From assembly GCF_048771995.1 (NCBI RefSeq), contig NC_133050.1, positions 4,042,501 to 4,106,500 on the forward strand: a stretch of 64,000 nt of DNA. The letters run 5' to 3'. The position numbers and the translations under genes are program-made. How positions within the stretch are numbered: the first letter of the stretch is position 1; each line of letters begins with the position of its first letter. Source of the stretch: Taeniopygia guttata. Its lineage: Eukaryota > Chordata > Aves > Passeriformes > Estrildidae. Below are positions 1 to 12,330 of this stretch, piece after piece. The notes beneath the pieces were generated by a model, which had not been told where the DNA came from, did not search any database, and saw only the letters and a program-made list of their open reading frames with translations.

Positions 1-1890
<1,890 letters not shown>

Positions 1891-2004
1891 GTCTTACATA
1901 TTTTCTTTACTTTGTAATTTCTGTTGTAAAATGAATCTTCATAACTGGATTTTCAGCAGGAAATACTCAACTTGACATTTATCTGCATTCACACTGAATG
2001 GACT

Positions 2005-2175
2005 GACAGGCTTGTTGGAGAGGGGCTTTGGGCAAGGGCCTGGAGTGACAGGACACCAGGAGTGGTTTCAACCCAACGCAGGGCAGGGCCACATGGGATA
2101 TTGGGCAGGAATTGTTCCCTGTGAGCGGGGGGAGGCCCTGGCACAGGATGCCCAGAGCAGCTGTGGACGGGTCTG
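2005..2175 (+). repeat. CR1 LINE fragment (3' part)
   Basis: The stretch around GGCCTGGAGTGACAGGACA, then AGGAATTGTTCCCTGTGAG and GAGGCCCTGGCACAGG, matches the well-known 3' coding end of avian CR1 retroposons in sense orientation. It lies between the broken NUP210-like exon and the membrane-protein exons, so it marks or post-dates the break. Confidence 0.75.
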
Positions 2176-2377
2176 AGATCCTCTGCAATTTCCCAGTCTC
2201 TGAGCAGATCAGGAGGTGCAGCTGTTTTCACAAGGGAGTGCTCTGGCCCAGCCCCAATAGCCTGGGCATTCTCCTCATCTTTACCTGTGAGTTTCACAAG
2301 CATTGCCTCCTGAAGATGCCACCTGTCCAATGGGGAATGTTTCCATCTGATCCAGCTGTTCCTCTTCCTTTTTCAAG

Positions 2378-5300
2378 TAATTGACCAAACGCCTGTGCAG
2401 AAAGAGGCACTTCCTGGAGGAGGCAGTGGGTCAGTGCCAGCCTCTGCTGCAGGAAGGAAGGCGATGCCAAGCACGGACACAGGCATGGGCACAGGAGGTG
2501 ATTGCTGTGCTGGGCTCAGCCCTCGGCGGGGCTGTGTGGCAGCAGCTCTTCCCCCAGGCCCTGCCCTTGCACGGCCCGGCAGCAGCCAAAGCTGGAGGTG
2601 CCTCGGCTTCCAGGCCTCTGGAGCTCGTTCACAGCCCGGGGAATCGGGACTCGTGCACCAACAATGTCCCTCCCTCTGCAGCTGCTCCCGCAGCCGGCCC
2701 TGAGTGCCCAGAGGCCCCAGGCACAGGAGCAGCCCCGAGCGGGAGCCCTGCTGCGAGCCCAGGGCCAGAGCCAGCCCTGGCACACAATGGAAACCTTCTC
2801 ATCTTGGTTTGCTTCTAGATGGGGATGCCCCAAAGGCTTCTCCATTAGCCTGGCGGTATGACGCTTTGAAGCCCTCTGGGCATCCTGCAGGTATGTTCTC
2901 AGTGTCTCATAATCATTGACCATCTGGAAGGAACCAGGTGACAGAAGCTCCTGTGCCTGTTCAGTTACAGGCGTTTCTGCAGAGAGGATCTCTCCAGCTC
3001 CTGGGATGGATGATGCACACCAACCCAGCTCCCATCACAGGGGTGAGTAGTGTGTCCCTGCTGAACCCACAGGCTGAGCAATGGTTTTGTGGGGTCCATT
3101 CCTGGGAAATGGAACAGCTTTCTGTTAAGATCCTCCAATAGGAAACACCAACCAGATGGTAGACAAGAAATCCCAGAAACCATTTGAAGTCATGTGGAAA
3201 ATGCTGAAGGAAATGGAACAGGCAGGACAAGGTGGGTGCATTTCCCTCAGCCTTCCCCTGGGACTCAGCAGCTGGGGCCTTTCCCTGCACATCTGGACAG
3301 GCCCTGCCCGGCGCAGCGGGAAGGGATCCATGGCAGCCTCGCTGCCCCGCTGCTGCTCTCCTGGCCTGCAGGGCTGTTTCCCAGCCTGGGCTGGCTGCAG
3401 CTTCTCCCCAGCCTCTGCAGGAAGGCATTTGGCACCAGCTGACAGGGAACCCAAACTGCACCATGGGTCATGCACACCCTGAAATCCCCTGAAGTTTCCC
3501 TGTCTCTGAGCACATCAGGAGGCACAGCTGTTTGCAAGGGAGCGCTACTCACTCGGGCATGCTCTGGCCCAGTCCCAACAGCTTGTGCCTTTTCCTGATC
3601 CATATCAATGACTTTGACAAGCATTGCCTCCTGAAGATGCGCCCTCCCCTAAGGGATACAGCCTCACCTGCTCCAGCTGTGCCTTTCCCTTTCTTCCAAA
3701 GTAGATGGAGAAGCTGTGCTGAAGGCAGTGTTTCCCAGAGGAAGCAGAGATTCTGTGCCAGCCTCTGCTGCAGGAAGGGAGGCGATGCCAGGCACAGTCA
3801 CAGGAGGTAATTGCTGTGCCTCTGGGCCTGAGCCCTGCTGAGCCTTGAGCTGCCCTCTCTGCTGCTTGGCAGCGTGGGCACAGCCCGGACAAGGCCGGCA
3901 CAGCCCAGAGGGATTATTATGCCCGGGGCACTCCGGTACTGAGCAGTCCTGCTGGGGTCCCTCTGTGGGAGACACGTCCCGAGCTCTGGAAGTGACTGCA
4001 CGGGGTGCCCATGGTGGGGAAAGGGCAGAGGGGGAGAGCAAGGCTCCAGAGTGTCCTGAGAGGGCCTGGCTATGTGCCATTGGGCTGAGGGATTTGTCCC
4101 AGCAGTAAGAGGGCAGGAGGGACAGGGGGAGGCAGGGATACCTGTGGAACTGCCTGCTGCAGTTTTCCCCTGGGCTTTAGGGAGGGTTTCCTCTGTGGGA
4201 AGAAGAGAACCCCCAGGGCCCCAGGCTGCTCCAGCTGCCCATCCATGGATGTTGCCAGGGCCTGCAAAGAGCATGGACAGTGACCAGGAGCAAGCCCTGA
4301 GCTCCCCAGGCCCTGTGCTCCTTTGGCCTTTTCCATTCACATCTGGATCCCAAGGCCTTACCCAACCCCCTTGCAAGTACTCAGATCCTAAAGGCAGAAG
4401 GGGACCACAGCACACCAAGGAAATGGTTCTGATCTGTGCTCACTTCTAGATTTGGATGGCGACTTGGATTATTATGAAGCCGTGGTGGAAAATGGCTTGA
4501 AGTTCTTGGAGGATGTTGGAGGCAAGTTTTCAATATGCCTTTCCTGAGACAAAAATCAGAGTCAGTGTGACAAGAGCTCACCCATCTTCCACTTCCCTTA
4601 ACATCATCCCAGGGTTGAAGGAATCTGGAAGCCTCGCCCTGCTCCCTTTCTGGAGCCCTGAGTGATCCCACAGGATCACTGTCAGTGGGAGGAAGGAGCA
4701 TTTAGCTGTCAGTTTTATTCCTGTGTGCAATGCCAGAGTGTCCTTCCGTGTGCTCTGTGCAGCCCCAGAGAAGAGCAGAGAGGGAAGGGGCCGAACCCAG
4801 GGCTGTGTCCTGGGGCTGAGCCTTGGGTGCAGCCTGAGGATCTCCTACAGTGTCACAGGAGCTGTTCTGTCCTGCCTTTCTTTGCAGATAACCCTGCTGG
4901 TGAAAGTGATCTGGCTTCCCAACCCACGTTCAGGATGGAGGCTCTGGGAGATGCTGAGGGTAGGTCAAGGCCTTTCCCCCTGCGAGAGCTGCCAGCTCAG
5001 AGCCCAAAGCTCGGCCAGGGGGGCATCGCTGCAGGTGCCAGGACAGAACCATGCACGGGTGTGCCCTCGCCCTGGGTCATCCCCTTATGACTTCTGCCCA
5101 GGCTTGGCAGGTGCTTGAAGGAGGGAGGGCCATGGCCCAGTCCCAAAACCCAGATGTTTTTCTGGTCCTTAACCATGATTTGAATAGCACTGCCTCCTGA
5201 AGATGCCACCTCCCTCAATGGCGGATGGTTCCATCTGATCCAGCTGTCTCTTTTCCTTTCTCAAGAAATGGACCAAACATCTCTGCAGAAGGAGGCACAT

Positions 5301-6932
5301 CCCGGAGGAAGCAGTGGCTCAGTGCCAACCTCTGCTGCAGGAAGGAAGGCGATGCCAGGCACGGGCACAGGCACGAGAGGTGATTGCTGTGCCGGGCTCA
5401 GCCCTCGGCGGGGCTGTGTGGCAGCAGCTCTTCCCCCAGGCCCTGCCCTTGCACGGCCCAGCAGCAGCCAAAGCTGGAGGTGCCTCGGCTTCCAGGCCTC
5501 TGGAGCTCGTTCACAGCCCCGGGGAATCGGGACTCGTGCACCAACAATGTCCCTCCCTCTGCAGCTGCTCCCGCAGCCGGCCCTGAGTGCCCAGAGGCCC
5601 CAGGCACAGGAGCAGCCCCGAGCGGGAGCCCTGCTGCGAGCCCAGGGCCAGAGCCAGCCCTGGCTCCCGACTGGGCCGGGGCTGCACTGGGTCCTGACAG
5701 GGCCTGGCTCTGTCCCCTGGGGCTGGGGGAGCTGTCGCGGGGCAGGGAGGGCCAGGGCTGGCAGGGGCTGCTCAGGGATGGGTTTGGTCCCTGTCCCTCC
5801 AAGCAGAGACGGCCCAAGCAGCTGTGCTGGCCCCGGGCTCTCCTGCCGGCCTGCTGGCCTTTGTTGGGTGGCACAGCCTGTGCCAAGGGGTGGCAAGGTG
5901 CCTGCAGGCCCCAGCTCTGGGGCAAACAGAGAACGTCCTGGCCGTATCCACCGTGCTGCCAGCTCAGCAGTGCAGCACAGCGCGGGCTCACGCTCCCCAT
6001 TGCTCCCACAGATGCTGCCGGCCCCACAACACCTGTTCCCGATGCCCAGAACAGCCTCAGAAGTGGTTGCTATTGGGAAACACACTGTTTGATACAGTTA
6101 ATTGCAGGTCTGCTTTTTTTGGAGCTTTCCTTCATGTTCACCTGTGTTGGAATCTGGTGTTACTGCAAGAGAAAACGGTGAGTGTTTTCATCATCTTTCC
6201 CTCAAACAGTTTATTTTAAAAGTCTAATGTAGATGGGAAACATTTCCAGTCAGGCTGCAGTGGAGCTGTGGCCAGTCCATGGCTGTCCAAAGAACTCGGC
6301 TGAAGGTTCTGCTGTGCCCAGTGCTTTCCTTGGCCCCTTCATTGCTGGGCCTTGTCCTGGGGCCCCGCTGGGGCTGCAGCCAGTGCTGGCTCCCACTGAG
6401 GCTGCCTGGCCACGAGCGGCCCCAGGGGCACAGGACAGAGGCACAGCAAGGTGGGGAGGAGAAAGAGCGGGGACGAGATCGCCCCTGAAAGGCAGAGGCG
6501 CTCTGGGGCCCGCTCCTGGCCAGGGAGCCTGCCCAGAGCCGTCCCCTGCTCGCCGGGGCCTTGAGGGGCAGCTGTCCAGCTGGGCCAAGGTGTGCCAGCC
6601 GCTCCAGCCGTGCTGGGGAGCCCTGCCAGCTCTGGGCCTGCTGTGCAGGAGGCTCCCTGTGTGCCGCTGGCAGCTGGGGCCTCAGCCACTCCTCTCTCCA
6701 CAGCAGCGCCTCTGCAGCTTCACAAGACCAGATGACTTCAGCCATGCAGATCTGTTCCTGTCATCAGCCTTCCCCAAGCCAGTTTCCAACATGCCTTCCG
6801 CAGCTGCATTACCCACTTACTGCTGGGGACATGCTGCCACCACCCATAACAGAACCCTCTGTCCCCAAAGGTGCTGGCCCTGGTGTCCAGCCAGGACAGG
6901 AGGTACAGCCCTCCTGCCAGGGTAGGGCCTGA
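2378..6932 (+). CDS. unrecognised type I membrane protein, 3' part, built from repeated phase-1 exons
   Basis: A chain of candidate exons keeps one open frame with every internal junction in phase 1: 2378-2497, 2819-2890, 3142-3231, 3702-3806, 4450-4521, 4888-4959, 5266-5379, then 6012-6177 and terminal 6704-6932 (TGA). Exons 2378-2497, 3702-3806 and 5266-5379 are clear repeats of each other (shared SVPxSAAGRxAMP). Exons 2819, 4450 and 4888 are each exactly 72 nt and begin with Asp. The 4450-4521 exon uses a GC donor (G|GCAAGT). Exon 6012-6177 encodes a hydrophobic span (LLFLELSFMFTCVGIWCY) followed by CKRKR, a transmembrane segment with a basic stop-transfer end. The last exon gives a Pro/Ser/Gln-rich tail of about 76 residues containing PPPITEPS. 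No start codon or signal peptide was found, so the 5' exons are missing or unrecognised. I do not recognise the family. The TM and tail exons are the most secure and the 3142-3231 exon the least. Confidence 0.5.
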
Positions 6933-8722
6933 CTCCAGCAGCATCTTTGGGCTTCAGCTCTGGTCCCTGGGTGCTCCCACCAGCACTGGCGGAGCTGCTT
7001 GTCTGGGCACAGCCAGTGCTGGGCAGGCAGCAGCTGGGCTTCAGGCACCTGAGACCAGCAGCTACTGTGTTTAGTTTTCATTTTGCAGGATTTAGGAATA
7101 TTTTTCATAGAAAATTCTCCAAATATTTAGTCCCTTTTCCCACAACAGTTCTATATTTTTCAAAGCAGTTTTAGTATTCAGAAAAACTTAGAATATTTTC
7201 ACACTTTTAGAATAAAAATATAAAATGCATTGAATTGCTAGTCTATGCTCTACTAAAAACTAAGTCACTCTATGACTCACAGCCTGCTTCAGAGGCTCTT
7301 TTCCCACAGGAGACTTGTGCCTAATCACAACAACTAACCTAAAACCTTTTCCCTGATGTTTTCTGGGATTCCTGACAAGCTCACCTCTCAGTCTTCAGAG
7401 GCAAACCTTGAGCACAGCAGGAATCTTTTCAAGTCACCATCTTTGTTTGCTTCTGCACAAAGTGCCTCAGTCATAGAGCAGGGGCTTTGCTCAGCTTCCT
7501 GCCGCCCTGCTCCCCCCAAGGCTGTCCTGAGCCCTCTGCTGCAGCTGCTGTGCTGCCATGGAGCTGCTGTAAAACACAACAGCTCTGCCACACGCGCTCA
7601 GCAGGACTGGAGAAGCTTTCTGGCCTTGCTTACATTAGGCTGGTGGCTTCTCTAAACACAAGTTGAGCTTTTGAACGCTATGTCTCACCTGGCACAGGAA
7701 CTGATGCTGCCTTTCTCATGGAGGCTAAACTCCCATGGGCTTTAAAAGTTTTCTGGCCAGCATAAGGCCTGGAAAACCATTTAATGCAGCCATTTAGTAT
7801 TGAAAATGGCCCAGTCTATGTATCAAAGTAGCTTGTTTAAATGCTGGAGCCCATCAGAGCATCCCTCCAGGGCATATCTTTCTCTCCCCCACCTCTGCCT
7901 TCATGACTGCCAAACTGCACCTTTGAGAGTTCTCTTCTCCAGAAGCTGAATGGCACCTTTTTATTTGGGGGAGGAAAAAAAAAAAGGAAATGTTCTATGC
8001 TACTATCATCATCATCACAATAATGAGCTGCAAATTAGTTAAATGACATCAACAACTCAGACTGTGGACTTAGTTCTCAGAGTGCAGCACTGGCTTTACT
8101 ATCCCTTGAAACTGCAGATGTGCTACAGTCTTTAAAATCCGTTTCATGCTTACCTAATTTGGAGTCAAGCACAGCTCTGTGAGAGCTTTAGGGGTTGGGC
8201 CTACCCTGGCACTCTCATGTGTCTGGAGTGACCTGCCCAAGCCATCTGCCACCTGAAGAGCAAAGCAGGGTATGGAAAAGCACAGGCTGCAGAACAGCTC
8301 GAACTGCAGGGAGCCCATTCCTGTCAGGAGTAACACGACCATCCCACCTTAGGACTGGGTTTTGTGAGAAACAACTGCACACTTTAAAAGTTTTAAAACG
8401 TTTATTAGACATTTACAAAAACATAAGAGAAGGACTCATAAGGAAGAACAGGCCTGGGAAGACCCCCTGCCCCACGGCTGCTACCTGCCAGGTGGCTGCC
8501 TCATCTTCAAGATTGATGCTTCACCTTTTACATTCCTGGAGGGTGCATCAGCCACCCCTGGGCCCTCCCAAAGTCTGTCAGTCAACCCTTCTTTGCCGTT
8601 TATTGGTGGAATTTATTTCTTGTAGCTGTGTTTGAAGGTCAGGTGTTGTCACGCCGCGTCCCCCCAGCAACAAGCTTTTCCATTCCTACTCTCCCATGCA
8701 AGGGGTATATGTCGATACCTAT
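6933..8722. other. non-coding stretch downstream of the membrane-protein gene
   Basis: No gene is supported. The sequence becomes AT-rich after 7,070, with an A-run near 7,975-7,985, and probably starts with the 3' UTR of the upstream gene. Short open frames here show no recognisable similarity or codon bias. Confidence 0.4.
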
Positions 8723-9112
8723 TGTGGTGGACCCCCACTGCAGGGAATGACGTGCATTGACTCCATGTTTGCAGAAGGATGAATAAAAGCTTTATTAAGC
8801 TGTCCTATATTACACTATACTAAAAACTATATTACTGCTATACTGAAGAGAAACCCGTGACCCTTAGAGACAGTCCAACACAGAGTGGCTCCAGTTGGTC
8901 AAATGAAATCAAAACACCATCACCAGAGTCCAATGAAGAAATCCCTCTTTGGTAAACAATCTCCATAACACATTCCACATGTGCCAAACATCAGATGCAG
9001 CAAATGGAGATAATTGTTTTTCTTCTTTCTCTGAGCTTTCTCACAGCCTTCCCCAGGATGTTCCTGGGAAAGCCTGTGTCTCTCACTGTTCAAAGGATAT
9101 GTGAATACCACA
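8723..9112 (-). mobile_element. probable solo LTR of an endogenous retrovirus
   Basis: The element begins TGTGGTGG and ends ATACCACA, giving the TG...CA termini and short inverted ends of retroviral LTRs. An AATAAA signal on the minus strand near 8,780-8,795 (TGAATAAAAGCTTTATTAAG on the plus strand) sets the likely orientation. No target-site duplication could be recognised, so the ends are approximate. Confidence 0.4.
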
Positions 9113-10834
9113 CACGCCTTCTTTCTACCTGTCTAGACAGCCCAGGCTGTCTGGTGGGAACAATAGGGAGTGGGGGGTGAGATGTATGATTATAATTTAC
9201 TCCAATGAAATATTGTTGTATTGAATCAAGGCAAATATGATTTGGCATGTATAATATTTAGTTTTTACACAATACACATACCAGCACTGTAAGCTGCCCC
9301 CCCCCACACACACACATATTTGTTTACACCAGAGCCAGGTTTTTTTTGGACAATGCCTCATTTACAATTAATACATGTGGCTAGTCTGGAGATGGGCTGT
9401 CCCAAAAGGAGATACTGGAACACCTGGGAGCTGATCATCCCGGTAGCGACTCAAGATTGGGATCGCTGGAGTCCTCCGGGCTGATGCATCTGAATGCCAC
9501 GGTTCCCATAACCTCATCAGGAAAAATTGTCCACACCTGGACCTGGATTGTTCAACCCCGGCTCAGAGAAAAGAACTTTATGAATATGTGGGACTCTGAA
9601 TGGAAAGAAAAGGCAGGTGACTGAAATCCTGGCCTCGGGCAGAAAATTTCCTATAAGAACTGCAGGGTCCGGGAGGGTGGTGTGTGTGTCCAGGGGAACC
9701 TCTGCCGAGAGGCTCCTTCCTGTCACGCACCCAGTGCCGAACCTGGGCTCAGCGCTGTCCTTTTCCTTTTGGCCTGCTCAGAGAGAATTCAATCCTGAAT
9801 AACTTTTTATTGTTTCATTTTAAATTTGGCTGGACTAATTTTCATTTATAAAAGGGGGAAGGGGACTGTGGGGAGAACGGAGAACATCTAAACAAATCAC
9901 AATAACATAACTCTACATCAATAAAGCTTCTCTTAAGATACACACAATATTCATCCCTTAATTGCAAGAGCCAATCATCTCCTATTCTATCTATTACAGT
10001 TTGGATGGAAACCAGAAGTAATACCTTGCAAAAGGAAAAGAGGGTACAAAGGTCCCTGCAGTCCCCTGGCCTGGTACCTCAGCCAGTGGGGAAAGGAAGA
10101 GGGCAGCATGTGGCCAGGAGTTTAAATAGAGGCTGTGTCCTCCAAAACTTTGAGAGAGAAAAGCCCAGCAGCAGATGTCCCCATGGACTCTCTCCCTTTA
10201 TTCAAACAAAGCTGCAGGGCTCCTCTGGCTCCTTTATGGACACTGGCTTTTCACAGCCTGGTTTGTATGCACACCTGTTTCCTTGTATCAGAATATCACC
10301 AGCCTGCAGTGACTCCCTGCCACTCTGGTCTGCAGGAGAAATGGAGCTGATTTCCATTAAGGCCCTCCCAGAGGGAAGGAAGAACAGACCCAGAGGAGAC
10401 AAGCAACCCCTGCAGACATCCAAACTTCTGCACCAGATGCCGAGTGAGTCGCAGAGGGGGCGTAGTGGGTGCATTTCCCTCAGCCTTCTCCTGAGACTCA
10501 GCAGCCGGGGGCTTGCACTGCACATGTGTGTTGGATAATCTACCAAGTTTAATTTTTTTTCATTTCTCTAGTCAGGCTTGGTTTGCCTTTGCCTTGGGGA
10601 AAGGAATTCTAATGGGTTTTTTAAGGGATGTTACACCACTCAAGGGAAATGAGCTTAACATCTCAATAAACTGGGAATAACCCAAAAGGTACCCAAAAAC
10701 CATAATGACCATCGAGAAAAATCTACGATCATCATCCGCAAACATCAAGGAGTGTCAACCCCGGACACTGCCCCCTGGCATAGTTGGAGACACCTGGACT
10801 GGAAAAGCCTGAGAAGGAAATCAAGGAGTATGGC
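9113..10834. other. degenerate retroviral/unclassified repeats, including a copy of sequence found at 3.1-3.3 kb
   Basis: A CA-rich run lies near 9,300. Around 9,740 a CAGTGCCGAACCTGGG stretch resembles a retroviral primer-binding site, and near 9,805 there is a polyadenylation-like motif on the minus strand. The piece 10,360-10,525 resembles 3,120-3,290 (shared GGTGCATTTCCCTCAGCCTT), so part of the membrane-protein gene cluster has been copied here. No intact gene is visible. Confidence 0.35.
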
Positions 10835-12217
10835 TGTCATGGTTTGACACTGGCACACAATGCCAGTGCCCCCATGAAAATGCAACCTCTCAATTGAATG
10901 CTGCGAAATGCAATCGAGAACAGAGCAAAGCAGGCCCAAGCTTAATAACAAGGAAAAAAACTTTATTAAGCTACTACTACTATACTACTATAAAAGAAAA
11001 AAAAAGATAAAAACACCACACAAAATTCAAAATGAAAACCTTCCAAAGTATTCCTCCTCTCACCACCCAACCCCAACAAACCACAGTGGGACACAATCTC
11101 GTCTCCAATCAGGTGTCCACCCTCCAGACAACCGATACTCAGTTCATCAAGGAAGAGAGGAGCCCCTCCTGTGCCACAGACCCGCCCAGGAAACACAGCT
11201 GCCACATCCTGTGCTTCCATGTCACACATAGCACCACCCAGAGAAAGAGTTTGCCATGGTGGCCCTCTCCTTTCCATGCACAGTGCTCTCACCACCAATG
11301 CATGGATGGACAGACTGCTTTTAGGATTTTTCCTTTCAAGGATGCCCTGCCAAGAGGGGAAAAAACAACAGTTCAGTTTTTTATTTTTGGGGCCACAATT
11401 CCCCCAATTTCCCCCTGGGGCTGAGGGTCCAAGAACAGAGATCTTCTCTTCTTCTCTGAAGACAGGGGACACCACCACAAACTTCCCTAACTTTTCTTTG
11501 TTTGTTCAACTTCTGTCTTTTCCCAGCTGAAGCATGGTCTCTTTGGCTCACCAGCATCCTCCTAAAATACAGTCTCTCTTGGAGGAGAAGATCAGTTCAG
11601 TCTGTGGCTACCAAGAAAAAGTCCAGCAAAAAGCCACTCCATCATCTCCTCCCACCTAAAATTTCTCCTTCCAACATCCCAGGGTCCAAGCTGTCTCTCT
11701 TCCTCTCTTTCAAACCGAGGAGGAGAAAAATTTCACAAAGCTTTCATTTCTCAGGAAGGGTTAAAAGTCCCGACTCCCAGAGACGGCTCGCTGCCCAGGC
11801 TCCCACTCCCACAGGCAGCTGGGCACCTTGCGGCCCCCCCAGCTCTTCTTCCCCGCGGTGAACTGCTGGCAAAACCACCGCTGTCTCTTTCTCTCTCTCT
11901 TGAGAAAGAGAGACTCTGGGGGGAAACGGAGACATCCCAGATTTTCTCCACCCTTCCATCTGCAGGGGGTTCCCAGGCCCCTCCACCCTTTGGCCTACCT
12001 CAGTCAGGCCAGGGGCCTTCCCCTCCCCCGCCCAGCCACGGATGGGCAGGGGAGAGTCCTGCACTGCACGCTGACCAGAACCAAAGAGAGCGAGTTCTCC
12101 TGGGAATTCTGCTTTTAACCCCTCTGTGTTCTCAGAGGCGTGTCCACCTTCAATTGGTCATATCCAAATTGACCTCTTTCTTTTGAGAAAATTCATTTTC
12201 CGTGTCAAACCACGACA
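10835..12217 (-). mobile_element. long LTR-like element with 16-bp inverted termini
   Basis: The left end TGTCATGGTTTGACAC and right end GTGTCAAACCACGACA are inverted copies with a single mismatch, and the termini are TG and CA. A minus-strand AATAAA lies near 10,960 (ACTTTATTAAG on the plus strand), so it most likely reads right to left as a ~1.4-kb LTR. No coding frame of interest lies inside. The right end abuts the truncated last exon of an MROH-type gene. No target duplication was found: flanks are TATGGC and GCAGAG. A non-autonomous DNA transposon is a weaker alternative. Confidence 0.5.
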
Positions 12218-12330
12218 GCAGAGTACCAGGAGACTGTGAAGAGAGCACCAGGACTCAATGTCACTGGAGCCCCAGGCACACCTGATGCTGGCCACAGCTG
12301 TGCCTGCTGCAAGCTCCCATAGCTGCTGCC
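12218..12330 (+). pseudogene. truncated last exon of a third MROH-type gene copy
   Basis: From AGAGTACCAGGAGACTGTG the sequence matches the end of the terminal exon of copy A (21,229-21,329), including the same stop context (CTGCAAGCTCCCATAG). Only about the last 33 codons are present. Everything upstream is replaced by the LTR-like element. The 3' UTR continues with an AATAAA signal near 12,454, as in copy A. Confidence 0.7.

Noticed and set aside
5268..6181. A 265-274-codon frame around the last cassette exon and TM exon
   Set aside because: The middle part is GC-rich intron shared with 2,500-2,760; splice sites at 5,379 and 6,012 explain the coding parts.
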